Positions 8,864 through 18,188 of a stretch of DNA of 64,000 bases are shown here, one piece after another. Origin of the DNA: Chloroflexota bacterium (GTDB lineage: Bacteria > Vulcanimicrobiota > JAMCWD01); assembly GCA_023475345.1 (NCBI GenBank), contig JAMCWD010000035.1, positions 1 to 64,000 of the forward strand, in the 5' to 3' direction. Made by a program: the position numbers and the translations under genes. Position 1 is the first letter of the stretch; each line of letters starts with the position of its first letter. The notes under the pieces are model-generated. The model saw only the letters and a list, made by a program, of their open reading frames with translations. It searched no databases and was not told the DNA's origin.

Positions 8864-11053
8864 ATGCAAAGAAAAAAGAAAACATTCAGGTTTTCTGCTT
8901 CTCCCAAGGGGAGGCAGTCATTTGTCCCCAAGCAGAACGGCGTGAAAAAAGCTCCCCCGGTCCAGTTTGAATTTACAGGTCTTGGAAAGCAGGACGAGCA
9001 GCCCGGGTTTACAAAAGAGGTTGAACAGAAACCCCATTTCGCCAAAAAAGAAGAATTGATACTTACTGGTGCTACCCCCGATACCCTGCCGCCTCCGTCT
9101 GCTCGGCCCGTAAAAGCGGGCGCTCAAAAGAAGCAACCGGGCCGCCGCGGCCGTCCTAAAGCCGCAGGAAAGGAAAAGGCCCCGGAGAAGGCCCCGGAAG
9201 CCGCAGTTGTAGTAAAAAAGACCGGGCATGAAAGGGATGCCGCACCGGGTCCCGCCGGGAAACAGAAAAAAGCCCCGGCACATGTGAAACCTGCCGGCAG
9301 ACCCGCCGGGAGGCCGGGGAAAAAGAGAAGCGTTAAGGCCGGGATAAACCCCAGCCCGCCGGTTTCGGATCTGAAAAAGGGGAGGGTGATCCTCGTAAGC
9401 ATCGATGAGTACGAGCACAGGGTCGCCATCATGGAAGACGGGAAGCTGACCCAGTTTTTCCTTTCCCGCTCGGACAGGCAAATCGGCAGCATCTACAAGG
9501 GCAGGATAATAAACGTGCTTCCTGGGATGTCCGCCGCGTTTGTAAATATCGGCCTGGAGCGCAATGCGTTCCTCTGTATGGACGATGCGCTGTTTTCCAA
9601 AAGCGATGTTGATCCCGAAGAGCTTCGCCGCCTGAGCATAAGAGATATTTTGAAGGTGAACCAGGAGACTCTTGTCCAGGTCGTCAAGGAATCTGTAGGC
9701 ACGAAAGGCGCAAGGGTAACTACCAACCTTACTCTGCCAGGACGCTACATGGTGCTTCTCCCGAGGGTTAAATACATAGGCGTTTCAAGAAAGATAGAGG
9801 ACCCCAGGGAGAGGGAAAGGCTCAGGAAGCTTGCCCAGTCTGTCCGCCCGAAAGATATGGGGATAATTATCAGGACCGCCGCTTCCGGAAAGAAAAAAGG
9901 CGATCTGTCGGCGGATGTTAAATCTCTTGTCGGGAAGTGGGAAGACCTCCAGCAAAAAGCAGGGGAAACTTCTGCCCCGGCGCTCATCCACCAGGAACTT
10001 TCGATGCTGTATAAAACCATCAGGGATTTATTCACTTCCGATACAAGGGCTCTGGTGATAGATTCGCGCGAAGAATATTTTAAAGCCATTGAAATGCTCG
10101 AGTCGATAGGGGGGGGGAAGCTGCTTCCCCATGTTTACCTGTATGATGAAATGAGGTCGATGTTTGAAGACCTGGGAGTTGAAGACGACCTGGAACACCT
10201 GCTCGCACGGAAGATCCTGCTCCCGTCGGGCGGCAGCATCCTGATCGAAAAAACCGAGGCTTTTACAGCCATCGATGTCAATACCGGGAGCTTCGTAGGC
10301 AAGAAATATATAGGGGAGACCATACTCAAGACAAACCTTGAGGCGGCGGAGGAAGTAGCCCGCCAGCTCCGTCTCCGCGATATCGGCGGGGTCATCATAG
10401 TCGATTTCATAGACATGGAGCACAGCAAGGACAGGAACAGGCTCATGCATGCCCAGACCGCCGCCCTGAAAAGAGACGTGACCAAGGCGTATTGTGTCGA
10501 AATGACCGAGCTGGGTCATGTGCTGATAACAAGGAAGCGCATCGGGCGCGATCTTGACGAGATGATGAGGCAGACCTGCCCTCATTGCGGGGGGAAGGGA
10601 AAGATCCTTTCAGCCAATACCATGGCTATAAAGCTTGCGCGCGAAGTCAAGCATTTTTCAAAGGAAACGTCCGCCGACATGATCCTGATAGAGGCAAACC
10701 CCGCAGTCGCGCTCCAACTGTTATCATGGGAAGGCGAGGAACTCAAGCGTCTTGAAACGCTGACGGGCAAGCAGCTTTTTCTCCGCGCCCAGCCCCAGTT
10801 CCCGCAGGAAAGATTTGAATTAAGCAATATCAAGCCGCGTAACTTCGGCAAAAATGTTATCCTCCTGAACCCCGGCGAGACTTTCGACATCTTTATAGAT
10901 TGGGCGGCTCCGCCCGATTCCAGGAACGGGATTGGCATAAGGGGAGGAAATATCGTTGAGATCGAAGACGGCGGACACCTTAACGGGAAAAGCGTTACGG
11001 TAACCGTTATCGAAGCAGGGAGGCACAGGGTCAGGGCCAAACTGGAAGAGTAA
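8864..11053 (+). CDS. rng: ribonuclease E/G with a long basic N-terminal extension
   Basis: A 729-residue endoribonuclease for rRNA maturation and mRNA decay. The catalytic half is complete: S1-like region (GSIYKGRIINVLPGMSAAFV), DNase-I-like subdomain with Asp471 in DVNTG and Asp514 in DFIDM, and zinc-link CPHC with Cys572 and Cys575. The spacings (43 and 58 residues) equal those of E. coli RNase E (303/346/404). About 170 N-terminal residues are Lys/Pro/Ala-rich and disordered, with RGRPK-type motifs; E. coli RNase E instead carries its disordered part at the C-terminus. RNase G itself is shorter (~490). The extension may bind RNA or degradosome partners. The nearest Shine-Dalgarno-like GGAGG is ~15 bases before the ATG, so the exact start is slightly uncertain. 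Confidence 0.92.
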   Translation: MQRKKKTFRFSASPKGRQSFVPKQNGVKKAPPVQFEFTGLGKQDEQPGFTKEVEQKPHFAKKEELILTGATPDTLPPPSARPVKAGAQKKQPGRRGRPKAAGKEKAPEKAPEAAVVVKKTGHERDAAPGPAGKQKKAPAHVKPAGRPAGRPGKKRSVKAGINPSPPVSDLKKGRVILVSIDEYEHRVAIMEDGKLTQFFLSRSDRQIGSIYKGRIINVLPGMSAAFVNIGLERNAFLCMDDALFSKSDVDPEELRRLSIRDILKVNQETLVQVVKESVGTKGARVTTNLTLPGRYMVLLPRVKYIGVSRKIEDPRERERLRKLAQSVRPKDMGIIIRTAASGKKKGDLSADVKSLVGKWEDLQQKAGETSAPALIHQELSMLYKTIRDLFTSDTRALVIDSREEYFKAIEMLESIGGGKLLPHVYLYDEMRSMFEDLGVEDDLEHLLARKILLPSGGSILIEKTEAFTAIDVNTGSFVGKKYIGETILKTNLEAAEEVARQLRLRDIGGVIIVDFIDMEHSKDRNRLMHAQTAALKRDVTKAYCVEMTELGHVLITRKRIGRDLDEMMRQTCPHCGGKGKILSANTMAIKLAREVKHFSKETSADMILIEANPAVALQLLSWEGEELKRLETLTGKQLFLRAQPQFPQERFELSNIKPRNFGKNVILLNPGETFDIFIDWAAPPDSRNGIGIRGGNIVEIEDGGHLNGKSVTVTVIEAGRHRVRAKLEE

Positions 11054-11124
11054 CCGGAAACCCTCCCTGCGGTCGATTGACCCGGGTTATATTTGGAGTT
11101 ATCCTTATTAAGGAGGTGGTTGTA

Positions 11125-11961
11125 TTGAAGGCAAGGCTTATCCTGACAATATTGGCTGCCTTCCTTTTTCTGACCTTCACCTCCGTTTTCGGGATGGTCA
11201 GCTTCCAGACCGAGGTGAATATCGGCAAGGAACTGTCCCAGGAACTTGAAAAACAGTACCGGGTAACCACCGATACGCGCGTATCTTCTCTCGGCGCTAA
11301 GATCGTCGAAGTCAGCGGGTTTGACAAATATCCGATACAATTCAAGGTTATAGAAGACCCCGAAGTCAACGCGCTTTCAATTTTCGGAGGATATGTTTAC
11401 GTGAACCGCGGCCTCCTGGATTTCGTCAAAGACGACGACAACAAGCTGGCGTTCGTCCTGGGGCACGAGATGGGACACATTGCCAGCAGGCACATGGCAA
11501 TGGCTATGGATAAGCAGCTCTGGGGCGGCCTGTTCCTGACCGCCGTTCTTAGCAGCATAGGCGCATCCGAGGGCACGTTCAACACCGTGTCGGTAGGATG
11601 GGATATGCTGCTGAAAGGATACAGCCAGGCAGACGAGCTGCAGGCCGACAGGCTCGGAGTCGAATACATGATAGAAGCGGGCTATGACCCCAGGGGTTCG
11701 GTGGGAGTCCTTGAGGAATTTATAAAGAAAGGCGATACCAGCGCCGGTCTTTTCAACCTGATGAGAACTCACCCGCCCTCTGTTAAAAGGATAGAGGCTA
11801 TAAAAAGAAATTACGCATCCCAGATAGAGTCGGTGGAAAATTACTCCTGCCTCGATTTGCTCCAGAAGCCTTCCCTTTATGACGAAAGCTCCGGGACGAA
11901 GCAGACTGCTAAAGGCGGCTCTCTCCCCGTAACCGAGATCAAATCCGTTAAGGATAAATAA
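11125..11961 (+). CDS. M48-family metalloprotease
   Basis: About 278 residues from TTG 11125, which follows AAGGAGGTGG at ideal spacing; the longer frame from 11077 has no such site. A signal peptide or anchor (LILTILAAFLFLTFTSVFG) leads to an envelope-facing M48 peptidase. The zinc motif HEMGH (His114, Glu115, His118) and the third-ligand motif ADELQAD are intact. Family members such as BepA and LoiP act in envelope quality control. No TPR region follows, so it resembles the shorter secreted forms. It lies 71 bases after the RNase gene. Confidence 0.88.
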   Translation: MKARLILTILAAFLFLTFTSVFGMVSFQTEVNIGKELSQELEKQYRVTTDTRVSSLGAKIVEVSGFDKYPIQFKVIEDPEVNALSIFGGYVYVNRGLLDFVKDDDNKLAFVLGHEMGHIASRHMAMAMDKQLWGGLFLTAVLSSIGASEGTFNTVSVGWDMLLKGYSQADELQADRLGVEYMIEAGYDPRGSVGVLEEFIKKGDTSAGLFNLMRTHPPSVKRIEAIKRNYASQIESVENYSCLDLLQKPSLYDESSGTKQTAKGGSLPVTEIKSVKDK

Positions 11962-12044
11962 CATTGCCCGGTAAACCCGAAAAGCAGGGTTTATCGAACC
12001 TGCGGCTGCAGGATTAAACAACCGGTCGTTGAAAATTATCTCCA

Positions 12045-13085
12045 GTGAAAAAGCCGTTTTTATTCCCAATTTTAATTTCTTTATCTGCATTTTTAACATC
12101 GCTCCCGTGCTGTGCCGCCGAGCAGATGAGCATGGTTCAAAGGCTGGAAGCCCTGGAGAGCAAGCTTAATTCTCTTATATGGTATTCAACACTGTTTTTC
12201 GGGATTCTGGTTCTTGCATGTATTTTGCTCATAACTATTATTTATCACGGTATCAGGGATACTAAGGATTTTGAAAAGAAATCCCGCGAAGCGGCGGACA
12301 GGTCCGTTGAAGCGGCTCGTAAAGCCCTGGATTCGGCTTCCAGGGCTATGGATATGGTGAGGGAGATTAAAAGAAGGGTCGTAAGGACAAGGGAGATTGA
12401 AAAAGAGCTTGGAGACCTGCTCCAGGGAGCAAGAAAAATTACTATAGACAAAACCGGGAAATCCATCAGGGGGATCAAGCTTTTGCCGGATAACGAGAGG
12501 AAGAAGGATGTCGAAAAGCTGATCCTTGCATTGAAGCATGAAGATCACGAGGACAGGGCCTCCACAGCGTTCGCGCTGGGAAAAATAGGGGAGAGAGGTT
12601 CGGTCCCGGTATTGCTTCAGCACCTGATAAATGATGAGGACGATTACGTCCGCGCCACCTGTGCCATAGCGCTGGGTCTTATAGCCGACGGGAAGGCGTT
12701 CAGAGACCTTATCATAACGCTTGAAGACAAAAGCTGGCTTGTCAGGAAATGGAGCGCTTTCGCGCTGGGGATGCTGGGCGACGGCGCCTCTGTGGAGAAC
12801 CTTATCGAAGCGACCAGGGATGTGGAGCAGGGTGTTAGGATGGAGGCTATTCTCGCCCTCGGAAATATCGGGGACAAAAAGGCCGTCCCCGCCCTGATAG
12901 AATCTCTGGAAGACAAAAAAGCCCCTGTACGGGCGGCCGCGGCGGTGGTACTGGGGGACCTGAGGGAACAGAGAGCCGTCCCCAATTTAATAGATGCCTT
13001 GATGGATGAAAATCAGAGCGTCAGGTATATGGCCGCGCTTGCCCTGGAAAAAGCTGAAGACGAAGGTCTGGACAAGGGAGATTAA
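12045..13085 (+). CDS. membrane protein with C-terminal HEAT repeats
   Basis: A 346-residue protein starting at GTG. Residues 1-24 look like a signal peptide (LISLSAFLTSLPCCAA); one transmembrane helix follows at ~45-70, then a charged coiled-coil-like stretch (~75-130). From ~150 come about five HEAT/PBS-lyase repeats of ~31 residues (ASTAFALGKIGERGSVPVLL, VRKWSAFALGMLGD and others). HEAT arrays bind other proteins, so a scaffolding role on the cytoplasmic side is likely. The partner is unknown. It is the last plus-strand gene of the series begun at 6070 and converges on the PanE-like gene. Confidence 0.75.
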   Translation: MKKPFLFPILISLSAFLTSLPCCAAEQMSMVQRLEALESKLNSLIWYSTLFFGILVLACILLITIIYHGIRDTKDFEKKSREAADRSVEAARKALDSASRAMDMVREIKRRVVRTREIEKELGDLLQGARKITIDKTGKSIRGIKLLPDNERKKDVEKLILALKHEDHEDRASTAFALGKIGERGSVPVLLQHLINDEDDYVRATCAIALGLIADGKAFRDLIITLEDKSWLVRKWSAFALGMLGDGASVENLIEATRDVEQGVRMEAILALGNIGDKKAVPALIESLEDKKAPVRAAAAVVLGDLREQRAVPNLIDALMDENQSVRYMAALALEKAEDEGLDKGD

Positions 13086-13123
13086 AAATCAAAAGACAAA
13101 GGCGAAATCTCCTGTCTGCCTAT

Positions 13124-14188
13124 CTACCTGCCTGCGGCGGCTTTTACTTTGCGCCGCTCCTGTCTCCACTTTTCCAGGAGTTGTCCCGGCTTGTTGCGGT
13201 AACGCTCCCAGGGGATCTTGCCCTTTGCAATATTGTCAAGGATGTCCGAAAGGACCCTGTTTGTCGGGGCCGGGATATTATTATGCTCTCCTTCTTCCGC
13301 TATCTTCCCGTTCAGATGCACCACTTCGCTTTTTTGTCTATGGCTGTTTAAATCCTGGAGCATCGAAGGAGGCTTGCCCCCACGGCCCTGCCTCATTTTT
13401 TCGGCCATGAAAAACGTAAGCATCCACGGCGGGAACAGCGAAAAGAGCCTTACCATCGCCTTCACCGGGTAGCCCGGGAGATCTATTATCTTGATCTCTC
13501 TTCTCTTCATGATATTGACGGCTTCCAGGACAGCCTCTCTTTCTATCCCGACAAGGGGGCTTCGCGAATAAACCAGGTCGGGCGGCATGCCGAGTATGGC
13601 CGATGTGGCATTGCCCAGCATGTTAAGAAGCATCTTGCTCCATTTCATCGACCTGTAATCATTGAAAGTAGAAACGCTGAGACCGCCCCGGCTGAACTCC
13701 TTGGCCCACGATGCGTCCAGGGCGAAAGCAGTCATGCTGGCAAGACAGAGAGCGCCTTTTTTCTCGATCTTGATATTGCCGTAAGAGACGACGCTGACAG
13801 GTATGGTAATGGAGGCGCTTAAGATTTTCCTAGAGCCTGTTTTTTCGGCGACGAACTCCTCGGTGCCTATACCGTTCTGGGGGGTCATTATGCAGGTTAT
13901 TCGCGGCAAAAAAGTATTGAGCTGGTACAACAAATCTTCTACGTCATAAGCCTTGGTGGCTATGATAAGAAGGTCGTAGGGTTCCTGGGGGATATCCTCT
14001 ATGCTCAAAAATACCCGGTTAGGGAAAATAGATTTGCTGTCGCCGTCCTGCTGGACGGTAATGCCTGTTTTCGTCAGGTCGCGCGCGAAAGGGGCGGGTT
14101 CAAGATAATCGACCTTGTGCCCGGCCATGGTCAGTGTAGTGCCCAGGAGACAGCCTATTGCGCCTGCGCCGGCAACAAGTATCGCCAA
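13124..14188 (-). CDS. ketopantoate reductase family protein (PanE/ApbA-like)
   Basis: About 354 residues from TTG 14188, chosen because AGGGGGGAAGG sits just upstream and the next residues start the Rossmann strand; the frame remains open to 14257. The nucleotide-binding motif GAGAIG and the following strand LDYLEP-type turn match NADP-binding ketopantoate reductases, as do TKAYDVEDLL and QNGIGTEE. PanE makes pantoate for coenzyme A. Family members with ~350 residues include other 2-oxoacid reductases, and the C-terminal part is longer than E. coli PanE (303), so substrate is uncertain. It is monocistronic and convergent with the HEAT gene. Confidence 0.8.
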   Translation of the reverse strand: MAILVAGAGAIGCLLGTTLTMAGHKVDYLEPAPFARDLTKTGITVQQDGDSKSIFPNRVFLSIEDIPQEPYDLLIIATKAYDVEDLLYQLNTFLPRITCIMTPQNGIGTEEFVAEKTGSRKILSASITIPVSVVSYGNIKIEKKGALCLASMTAFALDASWAKEFSRGGLSVSTFNDYRSMKWSKMLLNMLGNATSAILGMPPDLVYSRSPLVGIEREAVLEAVNIMKRREIKIIDLPGYPVKAMVRLFSLFPPWMLTFFMAEKMRQGRGGKPPSMLQDLNSHRQKSEVVHLNGKIAEEGEHNNIPAPTNRVLSDILDNIAKGKIPWERYRNKPGQLLEKWRQERRKVKAAAGR

Positions 14189-14350
14189 TTTCCTTCCCCC
14201 CTTATTCTCAATATTGCTTTTTTCGCGGAGGGGCCGATTTATCCCTTCACCGGGCAAAAATAAAACCGGCGGAAGGGGGATGTCTAAAAAGTCGAATTTT
14301 CTTGTAGGGGTCGGGTTTTCCGACCCGTTTTATAAATATTCATACAACAA

Positions 14351-14930
14351 TACCCACCCCGGCCTTTCGACTTCGCTCAAGGCCAACCCCTCCGGCGGAG
14401 GGGAATTTGGTTCTGCAGAAGTGTAAACTTCAGCCTCAAACCTGCAAACAGCAAAACCGTCATGCCAGCCCCGTATCGGGGTACGGGGTAAACTCCGGCT
14501 GGCATCCATTCAGCCGGGGAAGTCATTGAACTTCAGCCGTAACCAACCGGAATATCAGAACAAATTCCCCCTTTCAAGGGGGCGGCCCACAGGGTACAGA
14601 CCGGGCAGATGATTTACAGAACTATGTCCCGGTACGTACACAGGGCCGGGGGATGTCGTGCAGGCACAAGTTATCGGAATAAAAATGCACAGAGATGCTT
14701 ATGTCAATCGTCATGAGGCCAAATAAATTTGGCCCGATCCAGGGTGAGGTGAACGAATAAGTTGTACTGATCATGGTGGAGTTGATAAAAAAGCCGAGGC
14801 CGCATTAACAAGAACACCGGAGCGGCGGAATTTATTCCGCTTTGCATACCCGGTGAATTGCTCAGATCCTCAGGGAGTAAAAAAATCGGGCAGGAAAACC
14901 CCGCCCCAACAACAGGCTTGAAACAATAAC
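14351..14930. repeat. interspersed mosaic repeat, copy A
   Basis: This non-coding stretch (gap 14189-15098) shares at least five blocks, in the same order, with 20241-20790. They are ACCCACCCCGGCCTTTCGAC, CTTCAGCC..AAACCT..GTCAT, AATTCCCCCTTT.CAAGGGGG, TGTCAATCG..AGGCC.AATAAATT, and the final AAACCCCGCCCC. Similarity is interrupted by unmatched stretches. Several blocks contain small inverted repeats. No credible reading frame is seen. It looks like a family of decayed non-autonomous elements. Confidence 0.7.
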
Positions 14931-15098
14931 TCCGGCGTCCCGCGGCCTCCGCGTGAATCTGTGCGCACTCCGCGATTAAATCAAATCGGCCCGGCTGTGA
15001 AAGGAAAAAATCTATTAAAATAGAAGGAAAAGGATGTTTGATATATTCAATCTCGAAATTTAAGACTAACGGCCCCCGGCCGTTACAGGAGGAACCTG

Positions 15099-16397
15099 AT
15101 GCCGCACGTAAGCCTCGATACGGAATTTCTCCAGCCCCCTTTAAGCAAAGACTTTCTTTCAGAAAGCGACCCTGAACTCCTCTCTGCGATGGAAGCCGTC
15201 AGGATGAAAAACGGGGCGGGTTCTGATTTTCTCGGGTGGCTTGACCTGCCGAAAAAAATGACTCCTCAGATCCCGGTGATAAACCGGGCCGCCATGAAGA
15301 TCCGGGAAGAATCCGATATCGTGCTTGTCCTTGGGATAGGCGGCTCCTACCTGGGGGCAAAAGCCGCGCTCAGCGCCCTGGGGCCGAGGCTGCCGGAGCT
15401 TTCCACAGAATCTCCCAGGGTGATTTTCGCAGGGCAGAACTTATCGACATCATGGCTTAAAGACATACTGTCAGGCATAAAGGACAGCAGGGTCTCCCTG
15501 ATAGTAATCTCCAAGTCCGGCACGACCACCGAGACTTCAGTGTCTTTCAGGATATTCAGGGAATTCCTGGTAAAAAAATACGGCAGGGAAGAAGCGGCGT
15601 CCCGCATCTATGCAATAACCGACGCCGCGCGCGGCGCGCTTAAAACCGAAGCGGACAGGGAAGGATATACGAAATTCGTCATCCCCGACGATGTCGGCGG
15701 GAGGTTTTCCGTCCTGACTCCCGTCGGCCTTCTGCCGATGGCTGTAGCGGGCATAGATATATCCGAAGTCCTTGCAGGAGCAGACGATTACGCGGCCAGG
15801 GCCTTCTCGCACGATTTCAGGGAAAACCCGGCGGCATGCTACGCCCTTGCAAGATATAAGTTATACAAGGAGGCCTGTTGTATCGAGATCCTTTCGGTTT
15901 TCGATCCTGCCCTCTCGTCTTTTGCCGGGTGGTGGCAGCAGTTGTTCGGGGAAAGCGAAGGGAAAGACGGCAAAAGCCTTTTCCCGGCGTCGGCGACATT
16001 TACCACCGACCTTCATTCCCTGGGACAGTGGATACAGGACGGCCCCAGGAACATATTCGAAACATTCCTGACGATAGAAAATGAAGAAGATGAAATTTAC
16101 CTCCCGGAGGAAAAAGGCGACCTGGACGGCCTCAATTACCTGGCCGGGAAACCTGTGTCTTACATCAATAAAATGGCGTTTAAAGGGACCAGGAAGGCAC
16201 ACCGTGACGGCAATGTCCCCTGTATGACATTAAGCATGGACAGGCTCAATCCCGAAAGCCTGGGCGAGTTATTTTACTTCATGGAAGCGGCGGTTGCGTT
16301 TTCCGGGTACATGCTGGAAGTCAACCCGTTCAACCAGCCCGGCGTGGAGTCTTATAAAAAAGAGATGTTTCGCCTGCTTGGCAAGCCGGGATATTGA
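15099..16397 (+). CDS. pgi: glucose-6-phosphate isomerase
   Basis: A 432-residue cytoplasmic enzyme converting glucose-6-phosphate and fructose-6-phosphate in glycolysis and gluconeogenesis. Family landmarks include GIGGSYLGA (sugar-phosphate loop), VISKSGTTTETSVSFR (phosphate-binding SIS motif), DVGGRFSVLTPVG, and the C-terminal MLEVNPFNQPGVESYKK. Length fits the compact Bacillus-type isomerases rather than the 550-residue E. coli form. ACAGGAGGAACCTG gives a strong ribosome site. It stands alone after the repeat-rich gap. Confidence 0.95.
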   Translation: MPHVSLDTEFLQPPLSKDFLSESDPELLSAMEAVRMKNGAGSDFLGWLDLPKKMTPQIPVINRAAMKIREESDIVLVLGIGGSYLGAKAALSALGPRLPELSTESPRVIFAGQNLSTSWLKDILSGIKDSRVSLIVISKSGTTTETSVSFRIFREFLVKKYGREEAASRIYAITDAARGALKTEADREGYTKFVIPDDVGGRFSVLTPVGLLPMAVAGIDISEVLAGADDYAARAFSHDFRENPAACYALARYKLYKEACCIEILSVFDPALSSFAGWWQQLFGESEGKDGKSLFPASATFTTDLHSLGQWIQDGPRNIFETFLTIENEEDEIYLPEEKGDLDGLNYLAGKPVSYINKMAFKGTRKAHRDGNVPCMTLSMDRLNPESLGELFYFMEAAVAFSGYMLEVNPFNQPGVESYKKEMFRLLGKPGY

Positions 16398-16462
16398 TGT
16401 AAAAGCCGGGACATGCCGGCCGTAGAGGCGCCTGTAAGGAACATTAATAAGGGGGGATTATA

Positions 16463-18070
16463 ATGTCAAGGATATTACTGAAGGCGATCACCATATTGTT
16501 CGCGCTGGTCATTTTGACCGGTCTCATTCCTTCAGAAGCAGGACAGTCTGCCGGCCCTGTGATAAGTGCCGACGCTCCGGTGATAGAGGCGAGGCTTTTT
16601 AAAAACGGCATTGTAATGGTTACCAGGAAATTTACCGCAGGCAGGGAAGGCGGGAATTTTTTCATACATGATTTTGTATTTAATCCTGTTCATGGCACAA
16701 TCTGGGTCCAATCGGATTCGGATGTTCAGTTTCGCACACATGTAGAAACCACTGAAAAAAAAGGCACATTCCTGAATGGCGACCGGATGCTGAAATACCT
16801 GGCCGGAAAAAATGTTGAACTGACCCTGAACAACAGCGATAAAAAGATTACCGGAAAAGTCCTGGATATTCCCGGCACCGTTTTTTCCGACAAAAATATA
16901 CTGGCGATCTCAACAAACGAAGGCACTGAGTTTATAGAGACGGGCACAATCCGCTTATTCAAAGTGCCCGGAACGACAATATCCGGCAATGAAAAGGAAT
17001 TTGCCGTAACGGAAAAGGTTCAGACATCGGGCATCATGGTCTCCGTCGGGCCATCGAGCCAGAAGCAGGATATAATATTTTCATATCTCACCCGCGGGAT
17101 GTTATGGGCTCCCGATTATTTGCTGGAGATAAAAGATGACGATGATGCCGTCATAACAATGCAGGCTTCGATAAGAAATGAACTGATTGATATGGAGGAT
17201 GCCGAGCTTTACCTTATCAGCGGGTTCCCGGCAATAGAATATGAACATGTTTCTTCCCTTTTATCATACAATGTTGATTTGAACAGGTTCTTCAGCGCCT
17301 TATCTTCAGCGTCCGGCATCCGGGGAAGATCCGCCGTTATGGGACAGATGGCGATATCATCCAATATGGCTATGGAGGCGCCGGAGACTTACCAGGGGTC
17401 TCAAGAAATGTCGGACGGCTATGATATTTATTACCAGGGCATCGGGAAACAGAGCATGAAAAGGGAGACGGCGTTTTTGACAACCCTTGCCGAATCACCT
17501 GTCAGGATAAGCAGGGTTGTAGAATGGAACATCTATAATAACCGGGATCAGCTGGGAAGATACCAGTCGGATTCAAACCCGGAGCAATTTCAGGAAGATA
17601 TGTGGGATATACTGAAATTCAAGAATCCTTTCAAGTTCCCCATGACCACGGCCCCGATAGCGATATATCAGAAGGGCGGATTTTACGGGCAGAGCACATC
17701 TTACTGGACGCCTGCGGGAGAGGAAGCCGGGATCAAGGTAACAAAGGCGCTTAATATCCGCACAAAGCATACCGAACGGGAGATCCCGGGGGAAAGAGAA
17801 ACAGTTTCAATAAAGGATTATAAATACCGTAAGGCCCTTGTCGAAGGAAAAATTGAAATCAATAACCTCAGAAACAAGACACAGCATCTTCTTATTACCA
17901 GGAATTTTTCCGGCAGGCTTGTGTCGTCCGAAGGGAAGCCCGAAGTTACTTTGCTGGCGGAGGGTGTATCATCGGTTAATGAACTGAGCAGGCTTAGATG
18001 GGATATCGATCTCAAGCCGGGAGAAAAGAACAGTTTGAAATATGTATATGAGGTTTTAGTGAGGCTGTGA
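16463..18070 (+). CDS. secreted DUF4139-type protein
   Basis: A 535-residue protein with a clear signal peptide (ILFALVILTGLIPSEAGQSA). The segment SYLTRGMLWAPDYLLEI near residue 205 is the hallmark of DUF4139 beta-sandwich proteins, and the C-terminus (LSRLRWDIDLKPGEKNSLKYVYEV) also fits that family. The DUF4140/coiled-coil part that precedes it in MuiA-like proteins is not evident; the N-terminal half is a different beta-rich region. A Met/Ser-rich loop lies around 270-320. Probably exported; function unknown. AAGGGGGGATT precedes the ATG, 65 bases after pgi. Confidence 0.75.
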   Translation: MSRILLKAITILFALVILTGLIPSEAGQSAGPVISADAPVIEARLFKNGIVMVTRKFTAGREGGNFFIHDFVFNPVHGTIWVQSDSDVQFRTHVETTEKKGTFLNGDRMLKYLAGKNVELTLNNSDKKITGKVLDIPGTVFSDKNILAISTNEGTEFIETGTIRLFKVPGTTISGNEKEFAVTEKVQTSGIMVSVGPSSQKQDIIFSYLTRGMLWAPDYLLEIKDDDDAVITMQASIRNELIDMEDAELYLISGFPAIEYEHVSSLLSYNVDLNRFFSALSSASGIRGRSAVMGQMAISSNMAMEAPETYQGSQEMSDGYDIYYQGIGKQSMKRETAFLTTLAESPVRISRVVEWNIYNNRDQLGRYQSDSNPEQFQEDMWDILKFKNPFKFPMTTAPIAIYQKGGFYGQSTSYWTPAGEEAGIKVTKALNIRTKHTEREIPGERETVSIKDYKYRKALVEGKIEINNLRNKTQHLLITRNFSGRLVSSEGKPEVTLLAEGVSSVNELSRLRWDIDLKPGEKNSLKYVYEVLVRL

Positions 18071-18188
18071 AAATATGTCTGAAAAGATGGGACTCACAGG
18101 AAGCAAAGCGGGATATTGAGGAGGATAATTCATTAGGATTTTACTTTAAAAGGACTATACAGACTTTGTAATGTAGGGGGTGTAGTAG

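Noticed and set aside
14115..14426. 103-codon plus-strand frame
   Set aside because: It starts antisense to the PanE-like gene and runs into repeat A, with no ribosome site or recognisable domain.
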